56,000 nt of DNA from contig WPIO01000049.1 in assembly GCA_009760855.2 (NCBI GenBank), positions 1,262,501-1,318,500 on the forward strand, read 5' to 3'. Of the stretch, positions 1-10,722 are shown piece after piece. The position numbers were made by a program, and so were the translations under genes. The notes under the pieces were generated by a model, which saw only the letters and a list, made by a program, of their open reading frames with translations, made no database searches and had not been told where the DNA came from. Source of the stretch: Cristatella mucedo. Lineage: Eukaryota > Bryozoa > Phylactolaemata > Cristatellidae. Every line of letters begins with the position of its first letter. Position 1 is the stretch's first letter.

Positions 1-582
1 GATCGCGACGCATAAGAGCGCTCTCCGCGCGCTCAATACCCACAGGGCGGTCGAATCACGCGGCTACGGATCGCGCGCCGGCCGCGTGTTAGAGATACCT
101 TCCAGTTGGCCAGGTTTTTAGTAGACGGCGCTCCCGCTAGCTGGAACTCGGCCGCACGAAAGATCTCTCCTTCCAAAATACAATGCAGTCGAGTCGGCAG
201 TCGAGTCTCGTGCCGTCGCCCTCCGAGTCGTTCTCCCAGCTAATGCAATCGGCTCCAACGCCCGGCAGGTGCGAGCCGACCTGTCGACAAATTAGTCGGC
301 GCCTTCGGAAGGGGCCGCTCGAGCGAGTGCCGGAAGCGGTGCCCAGCTCTCGCGCCGGATGGCCTTTCGCACGGCAAGCCGGGGGGCCTGGCCGTCTGTC
401 TGAGCCGCACCTCCGACCGACGCGCGTCAGTCACGTCACGTGCGGGATCGGATGGAGCGAGCGCAGCCCCGTCGGCCATTGCTGCCGCTGCTCGCGCCGC
501 CTGCGGCAGCCGGAAGTGCCGGCGGAGTACGTTAGCCAGCGGGCTAACAGGCAGCGCCGGACGCGCGTATAAAAAAAAGACC
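1..582. other. GC-rich stretch, no feature recognised
   Basis: Open frames on both strands (129 codons plus, part of 206 codons minus) have low-complexity Arg/Ser/Pro-rich composition and match no family I recognise. I see no exon-like collagen sequence and no RNA gene. Confidence 0.5.
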
Positions 583-630
583 AGCCGGTTTGACGGCCTC
601 ATTTGTACAGCGGCAGAGGAGCCTTTAAAG
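583..630 (-). repeat. SINE-C 3' fragment
   Basis: The fragment reads like the 3' part of the SINE-C family on the minus strand: a CCTCATTTGTACAGCGGCAG-type segment followed by AGGAGCCTTT. It sits directly beside a LINE-A tail. Confidence 0.45.
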
Positions 631-650
631 AATGCACGCTGATTTAAAAA

Positions 651-1047
651 TAATAATAATAGTGCACTCGATAAAGCGCCCCAGAGAACCCAGTCTCTTT
701 CTAGGCGCTTTAGGTTTGCTGCAAAGGAGAGCGCGACTGAGTGGTGAGTAATATCATGCTTGATAAGCAACACGACTAGCATGGTTAGGGGTGACATGCA
801 CAAGTTCGGCATGCAAGTGTGGTCAGTGGCAGCATGCACAGTGTCAGCACGCATAAGCACATAGAGGACGAATCGCGGGGACCCGCTAAATGCTGTCCTA
901 AATAGGTGTGGTTTTTAAGTTCTTTTTAAATGTGGTCAAGTCAGGGGATGTTGCGATGCAAGTCGGGAGCGAGTTCACGGCTTTGCGAGCATACGAACTA
1001 AATGCGCGGTCTCCAAAGAACTTGAGGTTTGTACGAGGTATTGGTAA
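651..1047 (-). mobile_element. LINE-A 3' end fragment
   Basis: This is a minus-strand copy of a dispersed non-LTR retrotransposon 3' end, with an (ATT)n tail at 651-660. Next to it is the conserved tail AAGCGCC..AGAGA..TCTCT..GCGC. The 3' UTR then follows, with repeated CATGCACAG..TCAGCA motifs, and the last reverse-transcriptase codons lie near 950-1047. At least ten clear copies occur in this window. Confidence 0.8.
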
Positions 1048-1200
1048 ATGGCCTCTCTTGCATAGCGGCAGAAGAGCCCTTTAGGCTATCACCACCGCTT
1101 GCAGCGGCAATAAAGGATCGATATGAACGTATGGGACCGAAGTCGTGGGGTAAAGCAACCGCCTCTTACCTAGTGGGCCGTTCCGGTGGCTCAACCACGG
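1048..1200 (-). mobile_element. SINE-C copy (tRNA-derived), minus strand
   Basis: The order is GAGCCTTTxGGCTATCACC, GCAGCGGCAATAAAGGATC, a degraded B box, then CTTACCTAGTGGGCC, matching the SINE-C family in reverse. Its promoter end meets the TA repeat at 1201, facing the oppositely oriented copy at 1298. Confidence 0.7.
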
Positions 1201-1292
<92 letters not shown>

Positions 1293-1297
1293 GATAA
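1201..1297. repeat. (TA)n microsatellite
   Basis: Nearly pure TA dinucleotides, lying between two head-to-head SINE-C copies. Confidence 0.97.
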
Positions 1298-1463
1298 GCC
1301 GTGATGGCACACTAGGTAAGGTGGTTGCTTTCACGGCCTCGGTCACGAGGTCGTGGGTTCGATTCCTGCGGCGGGGCGATCCTTTATCGCCACTGCAAGC
1401 GGTGGTGATAGCCGTAAAGGCTCTTCTGTCGCTATACAAAAGAGGCTTTTAAATCAGCTAAGA
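1298..1463 (+). mobile_element. SINE-C copy (tRNA-derived), plus strand
   Basis: The best-preserved SINE-C copy. The tRNA-like head GCCGTGATGGCACACTAGG carries an A-box-like segment. GTGGGTTCGATTCCTGC contains a perfect pol III B box, GGTTCGATTCC. The body has the palindromic GCCACTGCAAGCGGTGG. The 3' end is AGGCTTTTAAATCAGCTAAG followed by an A/T-rich tail. Confidence 0.82.
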
Positions 1464-1490
1464 TTTATTTATTTATTATATATATATATC

Positions 1491-1572
1491 GCCGTGACTT
1501 GCAGCTGGCAATAAAGGATCGCCCACTGCACGATTCGAGCCTTCGAATTTGGTCGCGAACACCTGACCACCT
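1491..1572 (-). mobile_element. Degraded SINE-C fragment
   Basis: It contains CAATAAAGGATCGCCCACTG and CACGATTCGAGCC, the reverse-strand SINE-C body and a B-box remnant. Confidence 0.45.
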
Positions 1573-3579
1573 GGGCTCTCAGAAGGCCTTTAAAGCATTC
1601 GCGTTAGCCCAGTTTTAAAGCCCAAAGTACGATTGCAAAGGGCATCTTACCCGTAGATGAATTGACAAAGAATATTGCGTTCGAGTGCTTTACTGGTTTT
1701 GGGATACAATTACAGCCGGCGGCGAAGTTATGCGCGAGATTGGGCATACCTCATTTCATGCCCCGATCTAGTATCGATTGAAGCAATAATACACTTTTAT
1801 AGCACCCTATGAAATAAATCTCGCTCTCGGCACGCATTTGTCAAAGTAGCCACTGCAACGCATTGCGTAGGTGGCGGCACGGCTGCAGCTTCCGGCGACA
1901 TCCACCGGGAGGCTCGGCCGTTGACTGCTCAATCGTGGACGGCGTCCGTTGCGAGAGCGCCTCGGGCGACCTATTCGCTGCAGCACGTCGACGTTCTTTG
2001 CGGAGGATTCCAGACGCCGCCGCAGCGGCGGAAGCATCGGGGACAGGACGAAGCCTCGAGCTTTCTCGCTAAATGGCCGCAGAGCCAGCGGCCATTGTTT
2101 CTTCGCTATGGGGCCCGCAGGCAGCGAGAGGGAGAGAGAGTCGGAAGCTCAGCGACGGACGGTACGCGGACGGACACGGACAGCGGGAAGCGTTACGTGC
2201 GCCGCTGCGTCGATCGTTTTGCACTTAACCTGGCGAAGCTGCCCTCGCAGAGGAAACTCGGACGGCCGGCGGAATTCGATGTTGATGCGATCGCGTTTCG
2301 TCGGCCCTTTCTCTGCTGAATGTACGCGACGGTTCGCGGCTATGCGTTCGAGTAGGATGGGCGTTGGAATCTGGGGAATTTCTAGCGGAAATGCTTTCAT
2401 ACCGACAGGGTACTTCCTGTTAAGCGTGAATGGCGGCCGGGAAATACCACACGAGGCTGCTCATCGCTGCCACCGAAGTCCCTCCCCCCCCCCTGCATTC
2501 TGGCGGTCGCCGATGGCAAAGCAGCGGCCAGGTGAGCAAACCATTATAGACTTCCGACGCAGGCCTCCAGATGGCGTGCCACTTAGGTCGCTCCAGTTCC
2601 AAACGCGGCCGCAACTTTATCAATCAAGTCGCAGTGCGGTGACTGCGGCAGCAGGGGTGGCAACTGAAGCTGTCTCAGAGCGGGTGCAGGATTTCTCGCT
2701 AGGACGGCTTAGCCTCGGGTCTTCGCATTACTTCTAGCCCGCACGCGCCATTCAACTGCCATCGACATGAACTGCCCCCTCCCCGCTTGGGTGAATAAAA
2801 GAAGCCATTGCTCTGGCTTCGGTAGGATCAAGTTAAAATAGTTTAAAGCAACACGATCGGAAGCGGTGCCTTAGCTACCACCTGATAGCACCCGGCTTGC
2901 ATTGAGCACTCAATGAAGGATTGTCAGCAGGAAGACTTGAACCCACGGCCTGCGTCCTGCAACGTGAGCATGGCCACCAGGTAGGAAGGGGGTGCAAGAC
3001 TCAGCGGCAGATGAGAGATCCACGCACACACGAGAACGAACACGCACAGACGTGCGAGCACACACTTACGCAAGCACAAATGCACTCCGAGGGCTCTGCC
3101 GCCAGAGACGAGCGCGACGTAAAAATAGGGAATGCCGAGCCCAAGACAGTTTTGTGCAGTGCTTTGTTGTCAATTACTCTTATAAATCGCTCCACCATTG
3201 GTCAAGATACTCCATCCCGCCATGGTCAACTGGGAAATGAGAGCGCAGCTGACTGTACCTTCGACGATATGGCGCACCCTGCGACGGAACGGTGCGCGAG
3301 GGCCAATGGGCGTCCTCGAACACCCGCCCGCTAAGACGGAGAGATAATCAGTTGCGGTTGTGGGAAAGTCGGTGGACAACTGCCTCCTGCAGCCGGGAAA
3401 CACTTTACTGTCAGCAAGGCGTTCCCACGAAGCCTGCGTCAACTCACGAACCAGACTTTGAGAACAGCCACTGCTAAATGTTTCCCGCTGTATCCCGTCT
3501 ACAGTGTAAAAAAAAGTCACGTCCTGCGACTTGGCGTGCACATTAACTATCCCCCCCCGCCCGAGCTGCCCAGTCATAA
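1573..3579. other. Upstream stretch, no gene recognised
   Basis: A 262-codon plus-strand frame at 1949-2737 lacks recognisable domains, has Arg/Ser-rich GC-driven composition and overlaps equally open frames. At 2930-2985 a minus-strand GGGTTCAAGTC resembles a B box, so a worn tRNA-like SINE head is possible. Nothing firmer is visible. Confidence 0.4.
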
Positions 3580-3769
3580 CCAAACCTGACCAAACCAGAC
3601 CAAGCCTGACCAAACCAGACCAAACCTGACCAAACCAGACCAAACCTGACCAAACCAGACCAAACCTTACCAAACCTGACCAAACCAGACCAAACCTGAC
3701 AAAACCTGACCAAATCCGACCAAACCCGACCGAATCCGACCGAATCCGACCAAACCAAACCAAATTTAA
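3580..3769. repeat. 10-bp minisatellite (CAAACCTGAC/CAAACCAGAC)n
   Basis: About 19 tandem 10-bp units. CAAACCTGAC and CAAACCAGAC alternate for much of the array, so the higher-order unit is 20 bp. Units at the right edge drift to AATCCGACC-type variants. Confidence 0.95.
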
Positions 3770-5449
3770 CCGTGACATCCTCCGCCAAAGGAGGCTGAAA
3801 CTTGAGCTCCTTCTCGTGCGCCTGAACGAGCAGCCTGTCTTAGCTCGAGCTCGTTCTGAGCCGCACACTCCTGCGCGACGCCGACATTCATTCTCGCACG
3901 CGCGCGGGGTCGCACAACGAGACGTCGCAGACGGTATTGTTTTCGGCTGCTACGCACGCTTGCCGCCGATCCTTTGCTTGCCTTCTCGTTCTGCTGGCGC
4001 AAAATGTCTGGAATTATATTAAATCCTTTCAGAGAGGAGTGTATTCAATTATACGTTATCATTCTTGCTTCCTTGAAATCCCCCCCATTTTTGGATTCCA
4101 AACTTTCGGCGCTTTATGCCGTCCAGTGCTGAACCCGAGATAATCGAGTTCAACTCGGTCATGTGGGGTCGGACCAGGAGAGCGGCTCAGGTAGGCGGCG
4201 CTGGTAGGCGGTAGGAGTGGCGTTGGCAGTTTGCAGATAGGATTTCCTATGCATGCAAACAACCGCGACAGTCCACTTTCTTTGTAATGGAGAGCTTACA
4301 ACCGTGATGCCAATGTGCCACAATGACCCGTTGAGTTTCCAAGTTATAATTAAATTAATTCTTGTTTTTGGCACCCAGTAGCAATATGCCAGCAAACATT
4401 CAATAACTATTCCGATGTACAGCGGTATGTTAGTCGGAGACAGAGTGATGACGCCCGGGCTCTGACGCCTCTGACGCTTCGCGACGTCAAGTTTACGCTT
4501 TCATGTCTACCTGTAATAGTGGTGTTTCCCGCTGTACGCCTATGTTTTGGCGATCCATGCTGTACTCTCCGCATTAAATCTCCTATGATTTTTTGACTGT
4601 TGACTAGTAGGTGTCTTCTCGGCATAATTGCATTTTAGTTTATCCAAGTAACAAATGGTGTTATGGTAGTCTTTTGGAGTTCGCGTGGTTTTTGAAGAGT
4701 TCGTCCTCCATAAGTGGTCAAGGAAGTTTTGAAGGTTGACCTTTGACAGATGACTCTGCAGGTCAGTGACAATTGTAAAATTCCTTCGTAGCACACTTAG
4801 GCAACTAAATCTCTGTCTATGTTTGAAAGGACCCCGCCTGCTGATTAGTGATTGCATACACCGCGTAGTCATGCATTCGCATAGAGTGGATAGCTCCAGC
4901 GGACGTTGCAAACGCTGCGAGGCACAGTTGCGTTTTAGCTTCTTTAATGTCGCCCAGTCATGGAATGTCGTGACATCCATTGGTTTAGAGTAATCGACTT
5001 TGGGAGTAGATAAATTGAGGAAGCGATCTCAAAACGATTTCATCTCGCTCGACGGCACTGCAGAAAAATTTGAGTCGGAAGAGCGGGCGATACAATTCGA
5101 GCCAAACAAGGAAGTACTTCGGATACGTCGGCCGGAGCAAGGACACAAAAGTGCAAAGAGCGATTAGTAAATCCGGGCTCCACGCGGCGAGTCTAGATTT
5201 CTACCTGTTTCTCTCCTCTTCTATCCAGCGTCAGTCTTCCTTCTTTCGGGAAGCTCACACGGCCACCAAGTCTCCGTCTAAATATGGCTTACCACTCAGA
5301 GCTCAGCCCGCAGAGGGATCGTGGGAGATTGCTTTTGCTAGGGCGGTAGGAAATGGCCCTTTGCGATGTACTTAGGGGAAGTTTTCACCTTCCTCGATTG
5401 CCTAAATCGCTTGTCGCAACACCATCTGATTCTTACGTGACGAGATCGT
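3770..5449. other. Upstream stretch, no gene recognised
   Basis: Mixed-composition sequence. The longest frame is a 146-codon ATG-started minus-strand frame at 4540-4980 that matches no family I know. No repeat family member is clear. Confidence 0.4.
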
Positions 5450-5915
5450 ATATGTGCCACCCGCTTTTCGGAATCCAACGGCCTACCAATACCTCGTACA
5501 AACCTCAAATCCTTTGGAGACCGTGCATTAGTTCGTATTAGTATTAGTGCTTCGTATTAGTTCGTATGCTCCCAAAGCGTGGAACTCCCTTCCGACCTGC
5601 GTCAGAACATCCCCTGACTTGACCACATTTAAAAAGAATTTAAAAACACCTATTTAGGACAGCATTTAGCGGGTCCCTGTGATTCGCCCTTCATGTGCTT
5701 ATGCGTACTGACACTGTGCACGCTGCCACTAACCACACTTGCATGCTGACCCTGTGCATGGCACTCCTAACCATGTTATTCGTGTTGTTTATCAAGCATG
5801 ATGTAACTCACCGTTCAATTGCATTTCCCGTTTCAGCAAATTTAAAGCGCCTAGGAAGAGATTGAGTTCTCTGAGGGCACTTTATCAAATGCATTATTAT
5901 TATTATTATTATTAT
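5450..5915 (+). mobile_element. LINE-A 3' end fragment
   Basis: A plus-strand copy. It includes the last coding part, in which PKAWNSLPTCVRTSPDLTTF and then KKNLKTPI precede a stop. The 3' UTR follows, then the conserved hairpin tail and (TTA)n at 5884-5915. The AWNSLP motif is typical of the C-terminal end of L2/CR1-group reverse transcriptases. Confidence 0.85.
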
Positions 5916-6389
5916 ACTGTTCCATTAATAGGAGCTCTTGTGGGACGCTTCGACGATTCCGCCGGTTGAGAAGCTCGCCGCTGTCGTCGCCGTGGCGCAT
6001 TTCATTATCATCCATGCAGACGTCAGGCGTGCCCTCGACGGCACCGAGCGGACTGGTCGCTTGCTGGTCGCCATGTCCGAGTCCAAGGCCAAAAAGTGGA
6101 ACGGCGTTTGACTGGAGATTCTTCGTCAAGTCTTCCCTAGATCTTGGACCCCCAGTATTGGTGACGCATAAAGACGAACGAACGTACGTAGAATAAAAAT
6201 CTGCCTCCGCTGTTTTGCCGTTTTGTTAAACGACGCAGTGCAGTAATAACAAAAGAAGCGTCAATGCCCTCCTGAAGTGCCTCTCGCTTCACGTTCGGCA
6301 TATCTGTTCATGAGTGAAAGAGGCTTCTCCCTTCCTATCTGTTCTACAGCAATTTGAACTGGATAGATAGAGCAGGATGGAGCGAAGAG
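5916..6389. other. Intergenic stretch, nothing recognised
   Basis: No repeat, RNA or convincing coding signal is seen between the LINE-A copy and the next SINE-C copy. Confidence 0.4.
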
Positions 6390-6558
6390 GTTAGAACACT
6401 AGGTAACCGGTGGCTGCTTTTCGAAACCCGAGTCCCGAAGTCTTGGCTTTGAATCCTGCGGCGGGCGGGCGATACTTTATTGCCGCTGCTGCAACCGGTG
6501 GCGATGGCCGTAAAGGCTCTTCCGTCGCTATAAAAAAGAGGCTTTTAAATCAGCTAGT
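6390..6558 (+). mobile_element. SINE-C copy
   Basis: It has ACACTAGGTAA, a diverged B box (GGCTTTGAATCCTGCGG), GCAACCGGTGGCGATGGCCG, AAAGGCTCTTCCGTCGCTAT and AGGCTTTTAAATCAGCTAG in the usual SINE-C order. Confidence 0.75.
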
Positions 6559-9500
6559 ATAGAATGAGGCATAATTATTAACGAAATGCCGCTCGCAAAA
6601 GAATCAAGGCAGGCATCAGCCAGCAAGGGCACTGGGCCGTAACCTGATTCGCCGCCGAAACGTTTCGCGCTCCTTTCACTTTCCTTCCTCCGCGAAAACC
6701 GAGCGAAAAGAATCGCCGGCCGCGGCTTGCGAGCGCCGCGCGAATCGGGAATCTCGTAGCGAGCTGCTCGCTGCCGAAGTGGCGGCAGTCGGCGAGGGTC
6801 GGCAGGCCGCATCCGGTGCGAGCCTCCAGCACCGCTTTGCGGTCGAGCGGCCAGCGCTGCTGCGTCTTTGACGCACGCGATATATTCGCCACGCGAAAAA
6901 TAAACGCGACTTACACGGCGTCTCCGCACCGGCGTACGCACCGGCCACTGCTCGGCGATAGGCGGCGAGGCGAGTAGCCACCGGAAGGGTTCGGTGCAGC
7001 AGACCGACTGTAATTGTCTAGCTTTGACCTTTAGATCTAATTAAATAGCTTATTCGAGCGGACGGCCTGCTCGCTCGGCCGTCTCGGCAGCCGGCCGACA
7101 GCCGGCCCCAGCGAAATCCCAGACGGCGCAGGCGCAGCCAGGATTTCGCCAGGGATGGGCCAAACTTTCGCCGCTCCAGATGCTAGCAGTCGCACGAAAG
7201 TGAAGGGGCGAGACCGGGCGATTCGGCCCTCCGACACGCCTTTTCCGGTTGGTCCGCAAGGGGACCGGGGGTGCCCTGTGGCGGCCTCCCGCTTTCCGAA
7301 GCCTGCGCCGCTTGGTTGGCAGCGAGATCCCACTGCATGCGTCCGCTTGCGCAGCGAAGAGAAAGGAAGGTGAAGGTCAGAGCGCTCGACACCTCGCTGT
7401 AAATGTTGGCTTCACTTTTTGCTGAGCACCGAGAGTCGGCGGCCGCTGCGAGTAGACCGCGCTGGCAGCTGGATGCAAGGAGCAATGCGGTACGGTGAGA
7501 GCGAGCGCGTTTTGTCTATTCTTAATAGCATCTCCTTCCAGTCGGCAGCGGAATGCCGCTCGCGGGCCAATTCGTTTGTCGCCACCAACGTGTCACCCGC
7601 GTAGCTGCAACCCCTTTGCCACACGGTGGAGGGCGGCGGCAGCTTCGCGAGCTGCATCAAGCTTCTGTGGTGATGGTGCACTAGAGGTTACGTTGGCGCT
7701 GCAGCATTCACCATCTGCGCAGCAATCGTCGACTTTCCGGAATTTCGCGAAGCAAATTTGCGGTCTATTTTCTACTCTCGTCATCTAATTTTCCCTCATA
7801 TTTTTGACGATGAAAGTCTGCAGGTTAACGTATTCGCAGCGAAAACCGCACAGGCTTCGACAGGGTGAAACACTCTCCAGCCTAAAATGTACCGAGTATT
7901 TCTTGGTGGCTTTGCGGAGTCGCCCGGATGGGACGAATACATTTACTGCTGACACAACGGCGCTCTAGATAATCCAGACTACGACTGCCGAGATATTTGT
8001 CACTCGCAGTTCCCAAACTATAATCGCGGCGAGCCAATATCCACTACTACACGGATAGGCGACGTTCCTATTAATTAAAGCGAGATAGTGCGTCCGCCCG
8101 TCGCGTCCGTCACCCGTTGCGCACTTCACGATGCGAGATGAAAGATGGCGACCAGTACTTCCGGGAGTGACGTACAGTTCTATTATGACTCAGCGTAGCG
8201 AATCTACAGTCGGTGAGCTCTGGTAGAAATCTAAGCCGTGCAGTAGGCAGTGACGTTCGCTGCAGGCTTTTGGGCACGCAGAGCTTGAGCTGCAGCCGTT
8301 GTGTCCGGTGGGAGTTGCAACGAAGGCTTTTCGCCGATCTGAAGTTCAGGGTGCTTTTGATCGCCAAACGAGAATTGTTGCACACGATGGAAGCTGTTGA
8401 ACGCCTGCGAGCCTCCGTCGAATAGAATTCTCCACGCTACGGATAGGGAAATGCTATTTTTAGGCGCAGGTGCTGTTTATTGCTGCACCGTTATCGTTAG
8501 CACGCCAGCCTGCATTGCGAATGCAACTACGAGTTGCTAGCCGTAGTAGAAGGTTTACGGCTTCGCCGGCATTCGTCGAGCGTCGGCCAGGGCTGTCGCA
8601 GCGCCGTCGCGAGTTACGAGTGCTGCGCTTGCCGCCCAGCTCCTTGCTGACATGGAACCCGCTAGGCCCGGGTTGTCGCGGTGTTTTTGAATTTTCGCGG
8701 GCCTCCAAATCTCAGCGCTGTCAGGCGATGGGATGCGCACAGCAGTCCGGCTTGGCTAGCTTTGCGGCCGCTTTTCGGTGCTGTTCGCCACCGCCGCCGC
8801 TGGATCGCCTCAGAGCCGAAAGCACGAAGTGCAGGCGGCACACGGACTGGCGCAGGCAGGCGCACGCACCCACGCAGGCGTGAGCGGGTGCGCAGCAGCC
8901 GCTCACGCGACGATCTTTGGCGTCGATGGCGCCGCGAGGGGCTGCGCTGCCAGCTCGGTGCTCGAGAGCTGCAGCTGCAGCTCTCGCAGCCGGTCAGGCG
9001 GAAAGAAAGTGCAGCATCGCGAGCCCAGCCATTTCGCGGGGCTGACGAATGGCTGACGAGCACGGCAGCCTCGCTCTCGCTCATCCTTTCGAGAAGGAGC
9101 AGCCGAATGAACTCCACTCCGGCCGACAGGCGGCCAACTTGAAGCCGGATGAGACGCTCCCAATCGCGAAATTGCGGTCTCGAGCTGGAGAAAGAACATG
9201 ACGTCGTACAAGCGAGGCACCAGGGTAGCCTCGGTGCGGCGGGTGGCCGCGATCTCGACCATTAACGGTTCGCGATGCCCCCCCCCCTCGTAGTAGTTTA
9301 GTTTTGACTCGGAACGCAAGCCAAGTCAAGCCGGGCTCTTGGCCCGTCTCGGCTACTCGTGACGTCGACATTACAATCCATTGTAATCGCCGGCGAGTGC
9401 TCTCGAGCACGACCTAAGGACGATTCGAAACCCGACTACAGTGTCAAGACGGGCGAACGTGTTGAGCCGAAGGTCAAACAGGCGGACCTCGGATCGGCGG

Positions 9501-9988
9501 CCCGCATCGTAGCTGCACGTTGACTGCGGCTGCGGCGGCGGGGAACGCAGGAACCGCAATAGAGTGAATCACTGTGGCACATGTCATTTGCTCGCTGCAT
9601 CTCAGAGTGCTCAACACTCGGCGGCGGCGGTGGCGGCGGCGGCCCGCCGATTAGCCGCCGGAGCAACAAGTTAAGCGAGCGACCGTAACGGAAGCAATGA
9701 CTTGCCGAGAGACGCAACAAAGAAAACACCGCGAGCGCTCGTTACGTCGCCACCCAGAAGTTCTCCGCCCGCCGCTGCCGGGCTCTCTTTCGAGGTTGGC
9801 TTTCTGCAGTACTTCTTCCAACTATAGCGGTCGCTTCTGACGGGTTCGTGTGCATTTGGCTTCGAGTTAAGAGGCACCGACCCGTGCCCCCCCCCCCCAT
9901 GGACCAGGCGCACGCGGCGACCAGCAGCCCCGCCGCCCAGCGCGAACCCACGAAGACGGTCGACAACGGAGGACGCTGCCACTGCGAC
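6559..9988. other. GC-rich upstream DNA, no gene recognised
   Basis: High GC and CpG with many overlapping Arg/Ala/Ser-rich frames on both strands, none with a recognisable domain. It includes GGC repeats at 9618-9645. 8140-8185 resembles 51820-51870 (TACTTCCGGGAGTG then CTATGACTCA). No minus-strand collagen-like exon or signal peptide with a donor could be identified. Confidence 0.4.
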
Positions 9989-10054
9989 CTAGGACCGCGG
10001 ACCCTCTCGGCTAGGACCGCGGACCCTCTCGGCTAGGACCGCGCCCCCTCTCGG
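9989..10054. repeat. 22-bp GC-rich tandem repeat, 3 copies
   Basis: Three consecutive 22-bp units beginning CTAGGACCGCG and ending CCTCTCGG; the third unit differs by GCCCC for GACC. A (CCG)n run follows at 10060-10084. Confidence 0.93.
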
Positions 10055-10165
10055 CGCGACCGCCGCCGCCGCCGCCGCCGCCGCTCGAGCTGGCGTCGAT
10101 GCCGACGTCGGTCGCTCGGGCGACGCGGCTTTCGGCCCAAGCGGAGCGCTCTGGCCGAAGGACTT

Positions 10166-10167
<2 letters not shown>

Positions 10168-10205
<38 letters not shown>

Positions 10206-10255
10206 TATGGACTATATTATGTATATTATTTACGGATTGTATTATATATATATTA
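10168..10255. repeat. (TA)n-rich microsatellite
   Basis: Pure TA to about 10201, then AT-rich TATTATTTATGGA-like units repeated twice. Confidence 0.9.
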
Positions 10256-10527
10256 TTAGGAGCAAAGCGCTCTGGCTTGTCGTCGTCGGCCAGTCGCTCC
10301 GACGCGTCGGTCACGTGCCTGCTCGCGCTCTCTCAGCAGTGCTGCACTTTGGGCTCGCGCTGCTACGAAACAGGCGTCTGGTGGGTGCCCAGTTTGGTCG
10401 GATTCTGACGCTTGCTCATTTTGCCCGTTTCGCTTACCTACGCTGCTGTACCGAGCTTTCGCATTTGCCGATCGAGGGAATCGGACGAGCGATGCGTGGC
10501 AAAACTCGCCCGCCCCCCTCGCCCCCC

Positions 10528-10722
10528 TGTGCATGCTGCCACTAACCACATTTGCATGCTGACCCTGTGCATGTCACCCCTAACCATGTTATTCATTTTG
10601 TTTGTTTTTCAAGCATGATTTTACTTACCATTCAATTGCATTTCCCTTTGCAGCAAATGTAAAGCGCCTAGAAAGAGATTAAGTTCTCTGCGGACGCTTT
10701 ATCAAGTGCATTATTATTATTA
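10528..10722 (+). mobile_element. LINE-A 3' tail fragment
   Basis: It has the 3' UTR motifs GCATGCTGACCCTGTGCATG and CCTAACCATG, then AAAGCGCCTAGAAAGAGATT and a (TTA)n end. The copy is truncated at its 5' end, as is usual for LINE insertions. Confidence 0.82.

Noticed and set aside
1298-1370. Possible genuine tRNA gene
   Set aside because: A and B boxes are present but no cloverleaf is evident, and the same sequence recurs many times with a common non-tRNA body, so it is a SINE head.
1949-2737. 262-codon plus-strand open frame
   Set aside because: No recognisable domain, Arg/Ser-rich GC-driven composition and equally open overlapping frames on both strands; no splice or start context supports it.
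3170-3868. 232-codon minus-strand frame with FGLVWSGLVR repeats
   Set aside because: The repeated peptide is just the 10-bp minisatellite read through; the 20-bp pattern does not suggest a protein domain.
4540-4980. 146-codon minus-strand frame with an ATG start
   Set aside because: Varied composition but no family recognised, no neighbouring exon and no expression evidence; a chance frame or an unknown transposon relic is as likely.
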